DNA of 64,000 nt from Ischnura elegans. Lineage: Eukaryota > Arthropoda > Insecta > Odonata > Coenagrionidae. Below are positions 21,641 to 33,217 of the stretch, in pieces; within the stretch, counting starts at the first letter, position 1, and each line of letters opens with the position of its first letter. The position numbers and the translations under genes are program-made. Location of the stretch: assembly GCF_921293095.1 (NCBI RefSeq), contig NC_060250.1:113346629-113410628 (forward strand), written 5' to 3'. The notes below the pieces were generated by a model that was not told where the DNA came from, did not search any database, and saw nothing but the letters and a program-made list of their open reading frames with translations.

Positions 21641-24209
21641 TTGTAACCGATTATTATTTTGTAAAAGCATAAGAATTTCATTCAATTAATTCATACTCAA
21701 AGTAAAATAACCTAGTTCAAACCAGAAGGCATTAATCGGGTCTTTACACGGTGCAACTTTCATTTCAGGATTATCACATATCGCCGACTGGCTTTCGGCC
21801 CTCCTCACCAAGATCTCTTTTTCCTCCTTTATTCTTGGGGTTTTCTAGTTGAGCCCAGTCAGTTCATTGCTCGGCCCCGTTATAGAGGACGATCCTTGCA
21901 ATTAAAAAGAGCTTTGCCGCAAAACTTGGAATAAAGTCACTTTTATTTCGGTCTCTGCTTGATCCCCTTGTAATCTGATCTGAGAACCTTAGCACGTCTG
22001 AACCCTGTAATACCCAGTTCAAGGCTACCACGCCCGAATATGGCCAAACACTAAATCCGGATAAATCTCCCAATCAACACTTTCGGAAAGTTTGAATTCC
22101 TGACGAAGCATTGATCGGAGTCGTATTGCAAAAGCTTTCATTTTGAAGACTTCAATGGAAATACCTGGACACAGAAAAACCTTTATTTTTTATTTTTCTA
22201 ATATTACGGGAGAGATACTTCCAGGCTACAGAAACACCTACTGCTAAGTGTATCAATAATATATAGCCAGCAAATGCGGTCAATCATTCATTCAAATAGA
22301 GAAGATGAAATTTTTAACTGTGAATTATAATAAATTAAAACAAAATCACGTAAAATACACTGGTGTAAGCGCTTCCTCTGAAACATTCAGACGCAAAGCA
22401 GGTAGGATATTAGGGCATTTCTAGAATACATCGCGATGAAATGCGCCCTAATATAGAACGGTACCTGGTATAACTTAGTATTGATTATTTTATCAATGAG
22501 AAAATTAATTCTTTTAGGTTAAATTTTCAAAGAAATAAATCATTCGCCTAAAAGTAAATATTATAGCACTTGAAGAGATACGCTAATTAGTGTTGAAAAA
22601 TTTACTTGGTTCCAAAATGCTTATAACCTAGCATTGTTTAAAAAAAATTATTTCTAGGGTCTATTTTTTTAAGTTAAGATTTTAAAAATGGCTAAGATGG
22701 TAGAAATGACGGCTGGATACACAAAAAAGTGTTTATGAAGTTTATATTTTATTCTCTCTGAATCCTCAACTACGAGATAAATAACGGTTTAAATATTCAT
22801 AAGTTTTTCCGCCCTCATTTCTGACCCCATACACGTATTTCTGGCTGAGAGAGAGACGGCTGTGGATTATACCTGGCCGAGAATTTCTGAGTAATTCTAC
22901 GGAAGAAGATTTTTGTGGATGTATAAGTGGTACTTATTTTATTCATATCATCAATTTTTATCATATTTATATTCCTATGCGCATGTCGAACCGCACGGTT
23001 GTGAAAAAGAGGGCATTTCCGTTGATTTTCGACGGCTTAAAGGGAAAGCATTTGGTTTTTAAAGAGGATGGAATATGATTCGAAAACTGACCGAAATGTG
23101 AGGGAATACCTCTCTGGTTTACTATTTTCCTCCATGTCATTATACCCAGGTCGTGATAGACTCCCAAGATGCATTATGATTTCATAATATTTGATTCAGC
23201 GCGGTATATTGAAGTATTCTGCAGCGAGGGAGCAATGACTTGCAATAATGATGCTCCTAGTTCTTCGAAAAAGACGGAAACAGTGGTTTACTCCGAATAA
23301 TCCTCCATTAGGGATTGTATACCGAAATATTTCAACGAAAAAAAAGCATTTATTCAATTACACTTGCAATATATCCTCTTCAGGAAATGGAAATTTACTG
23401 TCAGTCGCATTCCAGGTGTTAATTTGATGGGAAGTTGGCGGAAGGCCCGGGATCGAAGCTATTGCAAGTCAATACTTTTAATCGTTTCTTTCTAATGTTT
23501 CTATTACGGAAAGAATCGGATTCCCTTTATTTTCTGTTTTTTTTTTTTAATACAAATTTTATTCTTGTTGCTGGGAAATTCCTAATCTCCAAGAAAAAAT
23601 TGAAAAATATTAATGAATAAAGGTATAAACTTCGGTTTCGTCAAGTTTAATCGTTCCTCCAAATTTTAGATTTTCACTTTCATAACTGATGTGAGACATA
23701 CTTCGCTAACAGGAACAGCATATTGGCGAGATCTTGATTTTCGTTTAATAACGGGAAACATCTAAAAAAATGAAAATATAATAAAAAATATAGAAGGCGC
23801 TATGTGTAATTTTTCCCAAAAAGAGCTCTTTTTTTAGCGCTTGTCAGAAAATTAATATTGATGAATACTTCTCCGGCACTCCACCTGGTAGACTTATTGG
23901 AGAAAGATGATGGAATGCCGGCCTTCTGCGAGGTCACCCGGTTGGACAACCGAAAGCAATTAATTACAGCCATGTGACCTGTGGGTGGGCAGAGGAGGCT
24001 ATTAGGTTACTAAGCACATTAAATACAATAATGAGCCAAGTATGGGACAGATTTAACGCCTTTTTAGGAATAGGGCGAGCTTATGGGTAGCGTAGACGAT
24101 GGAATGGGCTTTCGGGAATTCCTCCAGGTTAAATAATCACGAGATGACAGGAGTTTCTTTAGTAATCTCACGAGGGAATAAGATCAGTAGTCTGACCAGA
24201 TGATATTAT
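21641..24209. other. Non-coding, nothing recognised
   Basis: Mostly AT-rich sequence. A 69-codon minus frame at 22073-21864 and a poly-T run near 23540 were noted, but neither is supported as a gene. Confidence 0.4.
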
Positions 24210-24220
24210 TAGAATGGCTG

Positions 24221-24529
24221 TAGGGGATCGGGTTGGTGTGGAGGCCACAGTGCTGACTTCCCATTCAGGCGAACCGTGTTCAAATCCCGGCGGTAGCAGA
24301 GATTTTTCGGAGGCTGCCCTATCCCTGCTTGAATGATGCGTGGAAGACATTTCAAGCGCAACACTCCGTCCGTCGGATGGGACGTTAAGCCGTGGTCCCC
24401 ATGGCGCCTTTCGTTAAGAGCAGGCTAACGACGATGCCGGGTTTCTCTCCACCCTTCCCTCCTTACCCTCTTGGCGCGAATAGCCTCAGCTGTAGGTTGC
24501 CTCCATACCATATACCAAATACCATACCA
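24221..24529 (+). mobile_element. tRNA-derived SINE, family A, with 11-bp TSD
   Basis: The tRNA-related head has a box A-like ggttggtgtggaggc and box B gttcaaatccc (24278-24288). The conserved body contains gggacgttaagccgtggtcc and cgcctttcgttaagagcagg, and the tail is ccatataccaaataccatac. Flanking direct repeats tagaatggctg at 24210-24220 and 24530-24540 are identical. A second copy lies at 53561-53880. SINEs are transcribed by RNA polymerase III and copied by a partner LINE; which LINE is unknown here. Confidence 0.9.
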
Positions 24530-24540
24530 TAGAATGGCTG

Positions 24541-25429
24541 ACAAATCGCCTACTCAAAAAGTCACTTTCGTGAAAGGTCCGACAGAGTATTCTATCATCG
24601 ATAAACGTTGAGGAAACCTCAAATATAATTTTAATTTGGATACATGACTATTTAGAATCAAAGGAGACCTAATTTTTCCCGCCCGTGGTTAAGTAGCAAC
24701 AACAAAGAGCTAATCATTTGGTACTGACAAATTTCAAGTACTCATAATGTATGACATGAGCACTTACCGGGAAAAGAGCAAAGGGCAAATATGTAGGTGT
24801 TTGCATAAATGCTATGGAAATTAATTTTTACAAATGTTTGAACAATAATGCATGCAGATATTACGTTTTAAGATTGAAGGGATGATGCATAAATCCTTAC
24901 ATAAAATGTTCAATTGTAGCGATATTTTAACCAAAGTTGCGAGCGTGCGTAGAACCTGACCCTTTATATCCCAGAACTGATTCTGGGAGAAATCAAATTT
25001 CAAGATTTTTCATTTTGAAAAATTGAAAATTTTACACTCAATGATAATTATCGTGGCAGCTAACTATTTCATCATTAAAATTGACACTACAAAATAATGG
25101 GTATTTTAGATATTTCCTGAATATAGCTAAACGTTTAAACATTTTTGATGTTGCTTAGAAGCAAAATTGGATTATAAAGGGTTAACATACGTATTTTTAA
25201 GATATTTTTTAATTTTGATTTACGTTTGTAATAAGTTTAAATTTTTGAGACAAAACTCTTTCGCTGCTAAATACTTTCATAATTCTTCAGATTCCGTTTT
25301 GATGAAAATACCCTTCGTATTTTTTGGGGGTGAGTAGAGTTAGTTTTTCTATATTTGGAATTCTACCGGGGATGAAGAAAATTACGCTACGCCTGAGTGT
25401 AGTATATACTGATGCCTGAATTGACTCGC
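24541..25429. other. Non-coding, nothing recognised
   Basis: AT-rich, no supported feature. Confidence 0.5.
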
Positions 25430-25830
25430 ATCCTTTGAGAAGGGCCGAAGAGCGGGCAGAGCCTTCCGCGTGCGTTCATGTTTTGCGGTGGTCAGTGAGT
25501 CAGCCAGTGGGTCGGAAGCGCCCGTGAGTGGACTGGCAAATCGCTCCGGGGCGATTGGCGATCCGATTGCGGCCGGAGCGAGCGGTTCGCCCAGAACTGA
25601 CCCCTTTTTTGAGCAAACATTCCCCTTTTAAACACGTCCACCCCCTGTGTCCACCCTCTGGGGGCAGTCAGTCTACCGCACGCAGTGTTCGTCCCTTCGT
25701 AATTTGCGCCGGAGTCCAGTGGTCGAGAATATACACGCGCGTTTGGCAAGGTCACGCGTCGAAAATCAAAGGGGAAACTAAATGTTTTTGGGAAGTGAAC
25801 GTGTAGTTTTCGCGGGTGAAGCCTCAGATT
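25430..25830. promoter_or_regulatory. GC/CpG-rich island, possible promoter or 5' exon
   Basis: This 400-bp patch is much richer in GC and CpG than its surroundings, with motifs such as gcggccggagcgagcggttc and tcagtgagtcagccagtggg (arthropod initiator-like TCAGT near 25494). Both strands stay open for about 90 codons, a GC side effect rather than proof of coding. It could be a promoter with a non-coding first exon, for example an alternative TRAF start, or a GC-rich repeat. Confidence 0.25.
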
Positions 25831-26447
25831 TGAACGAGATTTTGAGTTTCAAGCTAAAAGAAAGTCTATCATCATATTTTAATAAATTTTAGGGAATAAC
25901 CGCAATAAAATCAGCGGTGTAGCTTTTACATAAGAACGGGAAAAATGTTGGAAGACTAGTATCTCTTGCTTAAAATATATTATGCTACCAAAGATCATTT
26001 ATATAGATAGTTGATTCATATAGTAAGACGTCAATTCAGTTCTAAATAGAAGGAATTCTAACATACTGTAAATTAAAAATTGACTTGCAATTATGTTTGT
26101 GGAATATTGTTAGTAAGTTTTAATTTACGATAGATCATTGAGATAGGTAACGCATTCGATGGCGCTTTATGTAGTAGTTGATGAAAGATGTGAGGGAGAA
26201 TCTATAATGTGTGATAAGATTCCCATGGAAAATTGAGAGGCAACCTTCGTCGACCCAACTATTTAATGGACATAGTAGCAGTCAATGCTCAATCATGGGT
26301 AGCCGATAAAGATTATGTGATCCATGTAAACCTATTTGGTACACAAAAGGCGATGTTCAAAACCTTCATGTTGCGGTGTTTCTTTTTACCTGGTTCAGCG
26401 GAAGTGGCACACCTCTCAACGCTGCGAAGCTATTCCACTCGGGCCGT
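25831..26447. other. Non-coding, nothing recognised
   Basis: No supported feature. Confidence 0.4.
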
Positions 26448-26870
26448 TCACTCAAAGTCACAATTCATCGAAAGAAATCGCAAGATGGAAGGGAAATATA
26501 AATAGCGACGAAAAAAATCTGAAAATAGATGATTGGTCGGTTCGTTACTTGCTCGTATCAACCTCTTACACGAGCTGTGGAGATTGTAGCCGTCCTTTCT
26601 GTTGTTCGGCGTCTTGATTATTTCTATGGCTTCCTTGATAAGTCTGGGATAATGCCTCTTTTCCTTAGCAACGACTGTTGCCTGGTCAAACAAATCCCAC
26701 GCAGTGAAACTCAGAGGCCATGGAGACATCTGCAAATCAACGCCACGGAAAACCCATCCGCCGTTATCGTTCCCGAGAAATTTATTTACGTATTTGCTGT
26801 CATCGGATTCGCCATTCACAAAACAACATAATAATATAAGAAACACAACAAAAATGCAAAATATATCCAT
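26448..26870 (-). pseudogene. Penelope-like element fragment in a 140-aa ORF
   Basis: Residues from about 58 onward (FDQATVVAKEKRHYPRLIKE, AIEIIKTPNNRKDGYNLHSS) match the C-terminal tail of Penelope-like element proteins, where the typical wording is 'VLA.E..Y..R..RE.IEI.K.PNNFN.DGGY.L...W'. No RT or GIY-YIG catalytic residues are present. The first 57 residues do not belong to that family: they start with a hydrophobic leader (MDIFCIFVVFLILLCCFVNG) that would score as a signal peptide, followed by ESDDSKYVNKFLGNDNGGW. Whether this is a chimeric host gene, a spliced exon or chance is unknown. The Penelope part is the better-supported call. Confidence 0.5.
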
Positions 26871-27139
26871 TCACTTTAGGAAGAATGCAAAACATAAAAA
26901 GCTGGATACAACAGTTCATTCACTGCGTATTATTTTGATTCTCAGCGAAAGACGCATCGGACATGAATTTCGCACGGTCCGGTCGCAGACACTAACAAAA
27001 TGGACAAAATGTTTGCCTCGAAAACACGTAACTCGGTATAATCCGTTGAGAATGAATTTAAATTTACTCATTTTTAGATTTTCAACCCCCATCCCCAAAA
27101 AAGGTAATGCCACAATGTTCAAGGGTTGAGTACAAGTTT

Positions 27140-27516
27140 TGTGGGCCCAATTATGTGGTCGTGGCAAAGAATGGAGAAGGAGTGATGGACGGGGAGGAGG
27201 AGGAGCCACGAAGTGCTGGAAATGGTGGGTGAGGAGAGGCAGCTTCTAGATGAGATGTGAAGGAGACAGAGGGTATGGATGGTGCGAGTACTTAGCGGGA
27301 AAGAGCGAATGTAGAAAACAATTTTACAGGGTAGAATGTTGGGTAAACGGGGGAGAGGAAGGAAGAGAATAAGATTTTTAGATAGAATGAAAGGGATTAG
27401 GTCTTATTGTTAATTGAAGACGGGATGTGCTTGAAGGAAGGGGAGGATCCGAGAATTCTTCTAAATTTCTCCATGGAAACCTACCTTAATCGGTAGAATA
27501 CTTAAATAATAATATT
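27140..27516 (+). mobile_element. Non-LTR retrotransposon 3' end, copy
   Basis: Reads as the same C-terminus as the element at 33218 (GRMLGKRGRGRK present), with stops and frameshifts, and ends in the same 3' UTR (cctaccttaatcggtagaat, then an aataat tail at about 27505). The shared 3' terminus with different 5' breakpoints is the mark of target-primed reverse transcription. Confidence 0.85.
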
Positions 27517-27996
27517 TTAAGTTAGTTTAAAAAGTTGTTTTGATCGAGGAAAGATTCCTTGAAAAAAATCAATTCGCCATGCGGTGTAATCGGAGGAGAG
27601 GGGATCTGAGACATAGGCGCCCTGTCATAGGCACTACTGCTTTGGAAGCGGAAAAGGCAACGGTAGGAGGAAGGTAAGAGTGTTTCAGGGAGGAAGCCGT
27701 ATTTGCTCAACAGATTGGAGTTGACGGTTGGGAGTGGTTGGGAGTCCCGCTGCGGGTGCCGGATACGAACAGGTCGTGAGGAGGAGAAAATAAGCACGCA
27801 AGCGACACTGCATCGATCTCATCCCCCTAATCAACGTAATAAGAAAATATAACGAACGAGCGGAAAAAATACGTCACCCATGGCGCAACTTTGGACAAGA
27901 ATCCGGCATAAACACCATCCTAGCCTTACGAGTGGATAGTGCTGGAATCCTAAGAATGTGTACTGCAGCCCTCTATTTCTCCCTACCCCAAGCTAG

Positions 27997-28209
27997 TTAT
28001 TTTACCTCCCTGGGGCTCTTAATTATCCCCCCTGTCCTTTTGATCTGCCCGAAGTCCTTTTTGACCCTTAGTCTTCTTTTCGGAACTTTTCCATCAATGT
28101 TTTCTTCTATTATGTTACACAAATAACTGCTGTGTCTCATTGCGTCGCCTATCCACCGTGTTCTTCTTTGGAGTACAACAGGGATCGGCTTTTGAGAGGG
28201 AAGAGGCAA
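27997..28209 (-). mobile_element. Non-LTR retrotransposon C-terminal fragment
   Basis: The minus frame contains RRTRWIGDAMRHSSYLCNII and EENIDGKVPKRRLRVKKDFG, which match the 'WIGH.LRH..LL...IEG...GKR.RGRPR' block near the end of many arthropod non-LTR pol proteins. No RT domain is adjacent. The neighbouring minus-strand piece at 28480-28600 may be part of the same insertion. Confidence 0.65.
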
Positions 28210-28399
28210 ACGTTATGCAACCAGCTACGAAGCTTCATTTCGACAGTGCTTTAATTTGACTACTGGCTAAATATTTTTTATAGGGACACATTATCCTCTC
28301 TCCTTTTTACATTCATGGGTTTCATTCTGTTCTCATTTTTTTTGAGTTTTGGAAATAAAATATTATAATTTTTATTTTTTGCACAAGGAACTGGAAGGC

Positions 28400-28459
28400 T
28401 ACAATTTAATATCAAAAGAGTCGCTTGCAGCTCGCGAGCCGTAGGTTGCCGACCCCTTG
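28400..28459 (-). repeat. hAT-type terminal motif remnant
   Basis: Read on minus, ggggtcggcaacctacggct then cgcgagctgc resembles the CAGGGGTCGGCAACC terminus of Charlie-like hAT elements found widely in animals. The opposite end was not found, so the element is truncated or eroded. Confidence 0.4.
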
Positions 28460-28479
28460 CTTATAGTGATCCATAGTGC

Positions 28480-28600
28480 CGTTTCTTCTCCTATTCTTCT
28501 ATATTCCTCCTCCTTCTTTACCCTATCCGTCCAATTCGTCTTCAGCATCCTCCTCCAGCGTCAGGTCTCGATACAGGCCTCTATTCTTTTCGGATAACTT
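28480..28600 (-). mobile_element. Non-LTR retrotransposon fragment
   Basis: The minus strand reads RWRRMLKTNWTDRVKKEEEY then RRIGEET, the 'WRRML.I.WTDRV.NEEVL.RIGE' block of arthropod non-LTR pol C-termini. Very short. Confidence 0.6.
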
Positions 28601-28809
28601 TTTCCGATGGACCAAGCCCATTTACCATGGAGCTCCACTGCCCACACGAATGTTATCACGAACTGTTTCCTGGTCCAAATGGCATTGCTCTTCGAGAATA
28701 CTAGCGGCTGCTTTGCCATAACGCCGCCTTAGCTTGGGGCATTCGACGTTTGATTTCAGTCGTGTTTCTACGGTTCCAGGTAATGGTGCTGCTAAGGTAG
28801 TCTGCAATC

Positions 28810-31600
28810 ACATTATTATTATTAAAGGTAGGTTCATATGAAACATTTTACGAATCCGCCCGGCCTGTCCTCCCTTCCGCGTTGAACTCTCCAATGCAAT
28901 TCAAAATAAGTCCTCTTGCATTTCACTAAATTGATAAATCATGTTCCTTTTCTGCCCCTTACCCTCTCTTTTAGCATTCTTCCTTTTACGAAAGGATTTT
29001 GACACACCTGACCGCTGTTGCTCGCTTCATCCAGACCCTACGTCGCGTAAAGCCCCACAAAAAATGCCTTGTAGGATATTCTTGTAGTAATGGCAACAAC
29101 TGAACTCTAAATTATGAATTTCAAATTATGAAATAAATTCGGAATCAATATTCACTAAATATCACGCTGAATGAGTTAAAGTACATTCACCATAGGTTTT
29201 TTAAAAGATAATTAGATTATAGTGTTAAAAAAATTGCCGGAGCCACGCTGACAAACATTCAGATAGAATTAAGAAGACACACGTGGAAAATAATTCAACG
29301 GTTAACCAAAGGGGAAGGTATGAAAATAAAGGGTTTTTACTTTACTAGCCCTCGAGGTATTTATTTACCCATATGTGCAGGACATATCGAACTTAATGAA
29401 GGTCGTCACAGAGTAGAATATCGAAATACCACCACAATTGAAAATTTTCTTCCATTTGATTGGTTTTATCGGCTTCTCCTTCAAGATTCTTCAAGAAAAT
29501 TCATCTTGAACTGATTCTCACTCATTCAGCTCATCATCAGTTTCTCAGTTTTGCCTATTTGTGTTCTAGCGAGTCCATAGTAGAATTTGAGACGAGTTTC
29601 GAGTTTCATTTACTCCCTTTTCGGTTAACCGTTGAATTACGATATGTACCGCATTTATTTCCGAGTTTATTTAATTCGAGCTTAATGTTTTCCAGCGTTA
29701 ATCAGGCGATTTTTTAATCACTGATGTACTTTATATCTACAAAATACCCTGAAAGCCACCTCTAGGGTGTTTATCGGGGGAAAGCTGAATGGAATGAAAT
29801 GTATATTTTCTTATAATGTACTTTTCAGGGAGTTTACTTTAAATTTTTCCATTTGTGTGTGGTAACTGCCAGGATGGCACCTTCCTTGGAGGCATCTTGA
29901 TGTCTCATCTCTTCTTCAAGTTAACTTGACTTAATGAAGCAATGCAAATACCCAAGACCATGCCCAACATAGGAACACCCCGGGGCAGTTGATTCCTTGT
30001 TGTCAGTTACAAAGTTGTCGTCATCAATTCTTCCCTATTTCTTTATGACTTGTTCACCTACGTTGACCTCTTTCTGATGCTGTTACTTTGTTTGACCTGG
30101 AGTTTTTAACTTATTTTCATACGCACTGACTCTGGAATAGAATGAATAATGAAGAATAAAGGCCATATTTCCTGATCCCTACAAATTACCAAGAGTTTAA
30201 TTAATTCAGTATTTATTTTTATTCCCTGTTCCTCAAAATATTTCACATGCTTGGCAGCCAGCTGTCGCAAACCTTTTTGCAGTGTCACAAACCAATATTT
30301 TATCTTCAGTGAATCAAAGAGAATTTCAATTACCCATGTAAATAAATATCTGCATATTTTATATGCAGACATTTGAATTTACATCCATTCACCAGTCAGA
30401 ATAGAGGAGAAAATGTGCTGCTCATTTAGAGGGAGTTTTGTCATCCCATCGAAAAAAAAATTAGATCACAGAGTCATCCAATTAAGAAACACGACATAAA
30501 ACCCGTAGCGTAAGCATCAAATAAGTCCCGCTAAATCCAAGAACTTTGTGTGGCTTCTATGATCATGACATACCATTGACGTCAGAAATAAGATGAAATG
30601 AGATGTTGTATTTCAGTCCAATAGGAGACAGTAAGATCCCGAAAATCATGCTTGAGCAGTGCAAAAAAGAACTAAAAATGGTGCTGATGGAAAATCAAAA
30701 AGATACTGTAAACTGGCACAGGAAACGTATGCTGAAGGCAAATTGGTAGATACTGCAAGAAATATTTTATCAATGTAATACTAGTAATTTTTCATCTCAC
30801 TGTCATCATAAATGTACGATGGGACCCATCAAATTATCTACTGGTGAATGAAATAGCAATTTGTGGGAACTTTTGAGGAAAATTGATATTCTATTCTCCC
30901 GTATGTGATTGAAAAACTCCCCCTCATCGGTTGAAATACATTCCGCTTAATATTAGGAATAATGAGAGCCTACTGCCTCATTTTTTCTCGTGAATGCACA
31001 AACTTAAGTGGTGAGATACGAGTGACCAAACATATTCTCCGGGTGCGACAGGACTCGAGGATGGTGCTGCACAGGATGGCATCAATTTGCAGAATCACTT
31101 TCGAAATAACGACGGCAGGTGAACTGCGGAGGTGATGCGGTCAGATTTGGTGCACGGAGCGATGCGAGATAACACAAGCTACATGTCACAGCACAGCTTT
31201 GGGAGATGTTTTCCGAAACGGAACAGCGCGCAGATGAGCGCACGCAGCTGAGTGTTCAACCCCTTTCAAGTACACTCGATGCAGCCGGCAAGATATTGTG
31301 TTTTCGTAGATGAGAAAATACATCCTGACAAAAATTGAAAAAATATTTCGTATAATTCTTTCAATGAATATCTCACTCATCTTGAAAATGACGTGAGAAA
31401 CTCTCTGGAATGGTCTACGCTAGTGAGGAAATTGCAATCAAATGCGAAACACGGCAAGGATGAGAAATGGTAACGATTTGGATAAAAATTGCCAGAAATA
31501 GACTAAAAATGACGGAAATGGATGCCAATGGTTATAAATACACGTGAATTGATAACAAGGATTGTCAATAGAAGAAACGGGCATAAATGGCCACACCGTA
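28810..31600. other. Non-coding, nothing recognised
   Basis: No domain, repeat family or splice-supported exon was identified. An 88-codon minus frame (30372-30106) shows no recognisable family. Confidence 0.4.
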
Positions 31601-31641
31601 CTATCCGTGGATCCAGTGGCGTAGTCAGGAATTTCGTTCGG

Positions 31642-31689
31642 GGGGGATTCAAAGCCTGGGGGATTCAAAGCCAGGGGGATTCAAAGCCA
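31642..31689 (+). repeat. 16-bp tandem repeat, 3 units
   Basis: Three nearly identical units of gggggattcaaagcc(a/t) follow a ccagtggcgtagtcaggaat motif (31615-31635), which resembles the CAGTGGCG end of hAT MITEs. The repeat may be local expansion inside such an element; its other end was not found. Confidence 0.85.
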
Positions 31690-31960
31690 GGGGGGAAATT
31701 TTTGAAAAAAACTGGGTAAGTACTAAGCTTAAGGTTTTGAACTAATTCAAACACTTTTCATAACCAAAAACACTTAATTTGATAAATAAGTATTTTTTAA
31801 ATTCCCAATTTTTCAATATTTTTTTTTCTTTTATGAAGGAAAATAATTTGATTTCTATATTTCGTATGCTTTTCGGTGCAGCAAATATTCTAGTAGAGGA
31901 AAAAATCACGTACAAACTAGGTACTACAAGTTCGCAACGGATGAAGTTCGCTCTGAGGAA

Positions 31961-32110
31961 GTAGCTTGGTAGTGTAACTGATTAACGCACCTGACCGGCA
32001 ATCGGGAGATCCGGGTTCGAATCCCGACTAAGTCAAATATTTTTTCATGGCGAACTTTATCCGGTGGTGCATTCAAACAAGACACTAGATGCAAAAAGGT
32101 GACCTCCACG
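31961..32110 (+). mobile_element. tRNA-derived SINE, family B
   Basis: The head mimics a tRNA: box A-like gcttggtagtgtaactgatt and box B ggttcgaatcc (32014-32024). It then has tttttcatggcgaactttat and ccggtggtgc. The head plus the 'catggcgaa' body recurs at 57556-57670, and a body-only fragment lies inverted at 38427. It is not a functional tRNA gene because the 5' and 3' stems do not pair fully and the unit extends past the CCA position. Confidence 0.8.
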
Positions 32111-32488
32111 GTAAATCACTCAGTGAAGTGATTTCCCTACGGCCTACGTTGTCAACAACCATGCCTCATCTACGACAATGGAACCACATAGTCAGAAACT
32201 ATAGCCTATAGCTATCCACGATCGATAGGGGATTCTAATTTAATATATTAAAGGCGACGCATCTAATAGCCGAAAAAAATGGCTTTTGCATTCTGACACA
32301 TGCTTAGGGATACGTAAAAAAATACTTGCTGCGGATAAAAGGACGGCTTCAGAAAACTAAACTTTGCTCAACTCCATGAAGAATCCTCACTTGCGCGGAG
32401 TTGCTGAGAGTTTCGGCTCACACCTCATCATAAAAATTGCAAGTCAAAACTTCTTTCTCCGTGGGCTTAAAAACTCTTTTTGACCAGT

Positions 32489-32595
32489 ATGAAAGCATTG
32501 CCCGCGCTGGTTGGTTGTTTGTTATTATTTGGGGCGGAAATGTGGTTCAGCGGCATTGCCAATTCGGGACTTACAAAATTTTCGGCTCCTGGGTG
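32489..32595 (+). CDS. Candidate first exon of a secreted/membrane protein
   Basis: An ATG opens 35 codons beginning MKALPALVGCLLLFGAEMWF, a Lys then a hydrophobic core as in a signal peptide, continuing SGIANSGLTKFSAPG, and ending two bases into a codon at a consensus GTAAGT donor (32596). Several in-frame small, neutral residues after the core would suit signal peptidase. Downstream exons were not identified, so the product is unknown. The donor, the leader composition and local GC rise favour a real exon; the short length makes chance possible. Confidence 0.3.
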
Positions 32596-32699
32596 GTAAG
32601 TTTTTTTCTATCCGGGACTGCAAAGTGGGAAAGGTATCCAGACAAAGATTATGACGTCTATCCAGGCTTTAGATAAAGCCTAATTGGAATTTCCCTTTG

Positions 32700-33215
32700 G
32701 AATTTATTTCTAATTGGAACCCTTTCTAATGGAATATTATTCCTTTGCCCAATTACCGAAGAGAAATGAATTTTAAACTCGTCGCCATTTTCAACGTATT
32801 AAGTCGGAGCCAGAATGTCCGCGGCTAACCTCTGCCGAGTGAAATTTGCGCTGGTCGCATGAATGGTGGGGCATACGATAGTTATATTATTTTAAGCCTT
32901 TTGAAAGTTTTTTTTCCCTCTCTTTTCATCGTGCCTAGCACATTGCCTTGCACTCAGGCAATCGGAGTTCATCTCTGGCTCCACTTTTTTTTTAACTTTG
33001 AGAAATCAGAGCGCGAATACAATAGAGGATTGATTCTCCAGTCGGTATCTACATCGTGTCTCCACAGCGGACTTAGAACGACTGGCGGATAGAACGATCC
33101 GAATTCCATGGAGAAATTAGCTATGATTAGGGCTGTTAACCAAAATTTATGTTCGCGATGATGTTATATATCATTTCATAAATTTTTATCTATATTCCTC
33201 TTGACCAGTTGAACT
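32700..33215. other. Non-coding, nothing recognised
   Basis: No supported feature. Confidence 0.4.
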
Positions 33216-33217
33216 AT

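Noticed and set aside
31966..32040. Possible functional tRNA gene
   Set aside because: Box A and box B are present but the acceptor stem does not close and the sequence continues into a SINE body shared with 57556.
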